Made by a program: the position numbers and the translations under genes
Assembly: GCF_003073045.1 (NCBI RefSeq)
Contig: NC_037595.1
Span: 13,074,074 to 13,138,073, forward strand
Source: Pomacea canaliculata
Taxonomy: Eukaryota > Mollusca > Gastropoda > Architaenioglossa > Ampullariidae
Length of the DNA: 64,000 bases
Direction of reading: 5' to 3'
Notes under the pieces: generated by a model
The model's input: the letters and a program-made list of their open reading frames with translations, nothing else
Database searches by the model: none
What the model was told of the DNA's origin: nothing
Part shown: piece by piece, positions 60,024 to 64,000 of the stretch
Layout of the letters: each line of letters opens with the position of its first letter
Position numbering within the stretch: position 1 is the stretch's first letter

Positions 60024-63000
60024 CTGCCACAAGATGAATGCCACTTAGAAAGCAGGCAAATTGCTTGCAGTCTTAATCTTTCATACAGACAAGTACCTTA
60101 TGTTCTTTAGTGACAAAGTTATTACAATGTTAGCCTTGTTCTTGTATTAGAAAACACAGGTTTGAAATGTACTGTGAAATAAACTAGAGAACACCAACAG
60201 AACAGAAGTTTTAATTCTTTGTTTCCAGATGAACTACATGCTGTCCAACTGAGTTGTTTAAAGTGGTAATGAGTCAACACTATGTTAAGACCTCTTGTTT
60301 TCCTCCTCTTCTTGAAACATCTATAATTCCCTAAGGCACTACTAAAGTCTACAGAAAGGAATCCTGTTATGAAGAGTTTCCCAAAAAAATTCAACCTTTT
60401 AATTACAAGAACTTTCTTTATTTTTTGTTTAAATTTGCCATCAAACCTTGAAGATGGTTTATGAATTTCAAAACTTAATGTGATGAAAAGAATCACTGCT
60501 AAATGCTTTCATTTTTTTAAGTAAAAACAAATTTAGGTGCTCTCCCTCTCTCCACTGATCCAGATCATCCTAATGTCTTTGTGCACAGGACAACTTAACA
60601 GTTCACTTCTTTCTAACACCAACCCCAAACACTCTCAGCAAGCAAACTTTCAATTCATATTCAAAGTCAGCAAGAACTCATTGTTTTTAAAATATAATGT
60701 AACAAAATCTTAATTAAATATTGCTTTTGGTTATGGAACACTATGATATTAATAGAATGTATCAAAGTTCTGGCATGCATGGATTTCTTGTAGTCTGATG
60801 TTTTTGGTCTGGTTTGCCTGTCTTTTGTAACCATATGTTATTCTTATGATTCCTTTTTGTCTTCTTCATATAAATAAGATCAGGACATGCCACCCAGTGA
60901 GATTATTCTCCTGAAGACTATGTGGAAAAAATCTGAAAAGGTGGGGTAGCAGATGTGAGTGCTCCCTGCTGGAAATGCACCTTCTCCAAGCGACAGCAGA
61001 TCATGAAGCCAGCTCATGTGGTTATTTGTGCTCAAATTCTGTATCTCCTGATCAAACAAAAAGTAGGAGGGAAGAGATGGAGGTTAGAAAACTACGGGAA
61101 TGATTTTTTTTTTAGGTGTGTGTGGGGGGGGGGGGTGAGGGATGATGGCTTCCAGTACCAGGCAATACATTATTCCTGGTCTGCTATGTCCTTCACACTT
61201 GATATTCTTGCTGAGGATATTCTCAAGCAGTCCGTAGGGCTGGTCGTCGGTGGACGAGGTGCCTTGGTGGGGTGGAGGTGACTGAAGGAAAGTAGGTAAC
61301 AAGAGTTCTCTCTCACATAACCTTCGATTCACGGGTGCCAAAGGTCGGGTGAGTGAAAGCACACCTCAGGTAGTGTTGTTCGTCGGTGAAGTACCCTACC
61401 GTATGACGCACACTGTCACCCGCCGAGTGGGTGGGGGAAAAAGAGGATTGGGTAGGCCTCTGTACCCTTTTCTGACTCACCCAGCGCGACACCTACGCTG
61501 CACGACCTTCCCCACTCTAGCGAATACGCGGGTGTTTGCTGGCAGGTTGCCCAAACGTCTACCACCCACCCAGCACCCTTCACAACACACAGACCAGTCG
61601 TCGTCTCCGACAGTACTGAGGCCCCGTACAGGTCTCGTAAACAGCTGGTAAATCATAGTGTTTGCAGACCGAGTAGGTCACCAACTGCCGCCCATCCAGT
61701 GATAAAGGTTGGGTGGATTTTTTTTTCTCTCGTTTTTTGCAAATTCGCCGAACCGATGGTTTAGTTTTCCTGGACACTTTTCCATGTCTGCTGGAATCAT
61801 TTACCTGGAAGATTTCCAAAACAGTTTCAAGAAGAGACTGTTATCATGTTTATCATTGTGATATGTGACCACCAGCATGGATGAACCACCAGAAGAAAGT
61901 TGTAGTGGGATGTGCAAACAGCAACATCAGTTTTAGGGGATTTTATTTTCGTCTGCAAAGTCAACGGTTTCAAGCAAGTGAAAATTAAAAGGGTGTACAA
62001 CAAGTCCTGGTCTTGGCCATATATCTCATCCCTGCTCGCGTGATCTTGGTCCAGACAAACAGTCTTATGATCATGCTGTCACTCGCGCGCGCACGTACGC
62101 ATGTGCAGTCACAATTTTCGCATAATGCTTACCAACTTATGCCTACCTGCAACCGGGTACTACAGTATCTGCGGCGGCCATGACTTACAACAAAAGCACG
62201 CACCTGTATGCATGATCAGAAAAATTAGATTAACATCCAGGTGTACGAAAAGGTGTGAAACTAACAGGCAACTGAAGCGCCGTAGCACGAAGCTGGAGGT
62301 GGAAATGGACTGGCAGGCTGCTCATTTTTCTTGATACTAAATTAAATCCAGGACAAAAAAGTTTGAATGTCAGCTAAGATAAAAGCTGTCATAACATCCA
62401 ACAGCAGGAACCTAATTTTACTGACGTTCATTACTCGAGGGCAGCAGGAACGTGTCTTGACTAGGCTCCAGCTCTAGTGTCGGCCATTTTACTTCCCAGC
62501 TGTCGTTCTGCACCCAACGATAACCTTTAGCAACAGGCCTTTACCTTTATTCTGTGACATCAATGGCCAAAAACTATAATCCAATCTCTCATCGTTGCCA
62601 TGACAAAATCAAAGAAGACCTGTAGTCATTCACCTGTGTTTTCCTGTCCCGAAATACAATAACCCCAGTACAATAACCCCAAACAAGGGTTCGTGAAGGA
62701 ATTATGCAAATGTGAATGGGATGGTGATAGGATAGCTTACAGTATAAGCATGCTGGAGAATACAGTGCGAGCTCCCTGTCTCTGGGGGACATGACAAGTT
62801 AATTGTACTTGGACAGTGAAGAACTGGAGGTGGGACCGCTGATAGACGTCTTTCTCCACCCGAGCAACAGCAGGACCTCAAAAGAATTAAGATACACAGG
62901 TACACGAGTCCTGACCGCGAGCAGCAGGTGTCAACTCTATCACACCCCTAGCGGGGACCTCGACCTCCAGTCCCTGCGCTAAGACATCCATCCGTCGGCT

Positions 63001-64000
63001 TGGCCCTCAACCACCGCGCTGAGGGCCATCATCCCAGCGCGCGCCAGACGCTCGTCTACCCTTGTGGACGACTCAAGAGCCCTTCTACAGGAACATCAGC
63101 AATAATCTCCCCTTCACTCAAGAGCTCAGCCTGTTGTGAGGAACCCGATAAAGCGCAAGGACAGGTAAAAACACGAGACGCTGATGCTTCTTTGAAGAGC
63201 ATTGTGTCCTGTCTTCTACTGTAGGAGAATTTGTGATAGCGAGTGATGATTTTCTTTCGCGACCTGTATACGAGGGTTTTCTCTATAAAGTTTCAGAAGC
63301 ACTCGTGGGTAGGGGGGACTACCCAAATACATAACACATTAAACCACCTCAGGTTAAAATTAACTTTTGCAGTCAAGTTCCTTCAAACTGTTGAAGTTAT
63401 GAAGACAAGGTTTGTCTTTCACAAGGAAATGTCAACGACAGTCCATTTCAACTTCCGATGGTGGACAGCTGGTACTTCAGCTGTCTGTCACACGCCTTGT
63501 ACTTTCATCTTCTCAAGCCTTCGACTAGTTTCCAACCAATTCCAAGTGTTTGTGTAGTCCGGAACTTCAATAAAACTGTAGGGAGGGCCTTTGGCTGCTC
63601 ACACAGCATTACAATGAGACAGCACTCGACTTTTGTCTGAAGTGAATTGTAGGAAAGTGCATTAAACTAAAGGTAATGCATAAAAACAAATCACATGCAA
63701 GATGTGGGCAGGGGGCTAGAAGGCTAGGGATGCAGCGAACACCTGTACCTGTACCTGACCGACACAGGTTATCAGCCTGCACGTGACGGGGAGAAGTTCT
63801 CGCTCCAACTCGTAGCCACGCGAAATTCTCGCAGATTCACACAGACCGGTGTAAATTACTTCCCCAGTGATTTAAAGTGCGGGCTTGAACAGGCCAAGCC
63901 TTTGTTCTCATCAGTAAATTACCGATTACCGCCCACCTGCCCGACTCCACCAAAAAAACCGAACAGCAAATCAGCCACCGTCGCAAAATGAACGCTGATT
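60024..64000 (-). other. Presumed ANKRD6 5' intron/flank; no exon recognised
   Basis: I searched both strands for an additional ankyrin repeat exon or a start exon and found none. From about 61200 the sequence becomes visibly richer in C, G and CpG (for example near 62085-62100 and 62950-63060) than the rest of the window. It could hold a promoter or a non-coding first exon. An 11-base G run lies near 61125-61136. No transposon, SINE or RNA gene was recognised. Confidence 0.5.

Overview
This is a eukaryotic nuclear window. Genes are split by many GT-AG introns, intergenic DNA is AT-rich, and there are dispersed SINEs and a decayed DNA transposon. The encoded proteins are clearly bilaterian. 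The tRNA-headed SINE with a tail containing GGCGTAAAACACC, and the invertebrate-like divergence of the proteins, suggest a lophotrochozoan, most likely a gastropod mollusc. That taxonomic call is an inference.

Layout. (1) 1-4394: no coding signal; holds the 3' UTR of RBBP4 and flanking DNA. (2) 4395-11797, minus: RBBP4, 15 coding exons, 430 aa. (3) 11798-12357: a compact head-to-head promoter region with an E2F-type site. (4) 12358-34532, plus: REPS1, 22 coding exons, about 810 aa. Its introns carry four SINEs and a degenerate 22-bp array. (5) 34533-40865: long REPS1 3' UTR and/or intergenic DNA. (6) 40866-41597, minus: coding-like pieces I could not identify. (7) 41613-42450: an 838-bp pogo/Tigger-like element with near-perfect TIRs and a TA duplication, ending 146 bp before the ACAT1 start codon. 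(8) 42597-49010, plus: ACAT1, mitochondrial thiolase, 12 coding exons, 415 aa. (9) 52551-60023, minus: ANKRD6/Diversin, tail-to-tail with ACAT1, at least 10 exons and 1327 residues, 5' end not found in the window. (10) 60024-64000: no recognised exon; composition shifts to more CpG.

The genes do not form a pathway. RBBP4 is a histone chaperone, REPS1 an endocytic adaptor of Ral signalling, ACAT1 a ketone/isoleucine enzyme, and ANKRD6 a Wnt/planar-polarity scaffold. All exon models below were built by hand. Each was checked for GT-AG borders, and the three complete models also for reading-frame closure across every exon.

I did not find a clearly new multi-gene system. The most noteworthy non-standard structures are: a 35-bp tandem array that includes the donor splice site of an ANKRD6 exon; an inverted 22-bp array in REPS1; an active-looking SINE family with target-site duplications; the transposon abutting the ACAT1 promoter; and the unidentified minus-strand coding-like segment near 41 kb.
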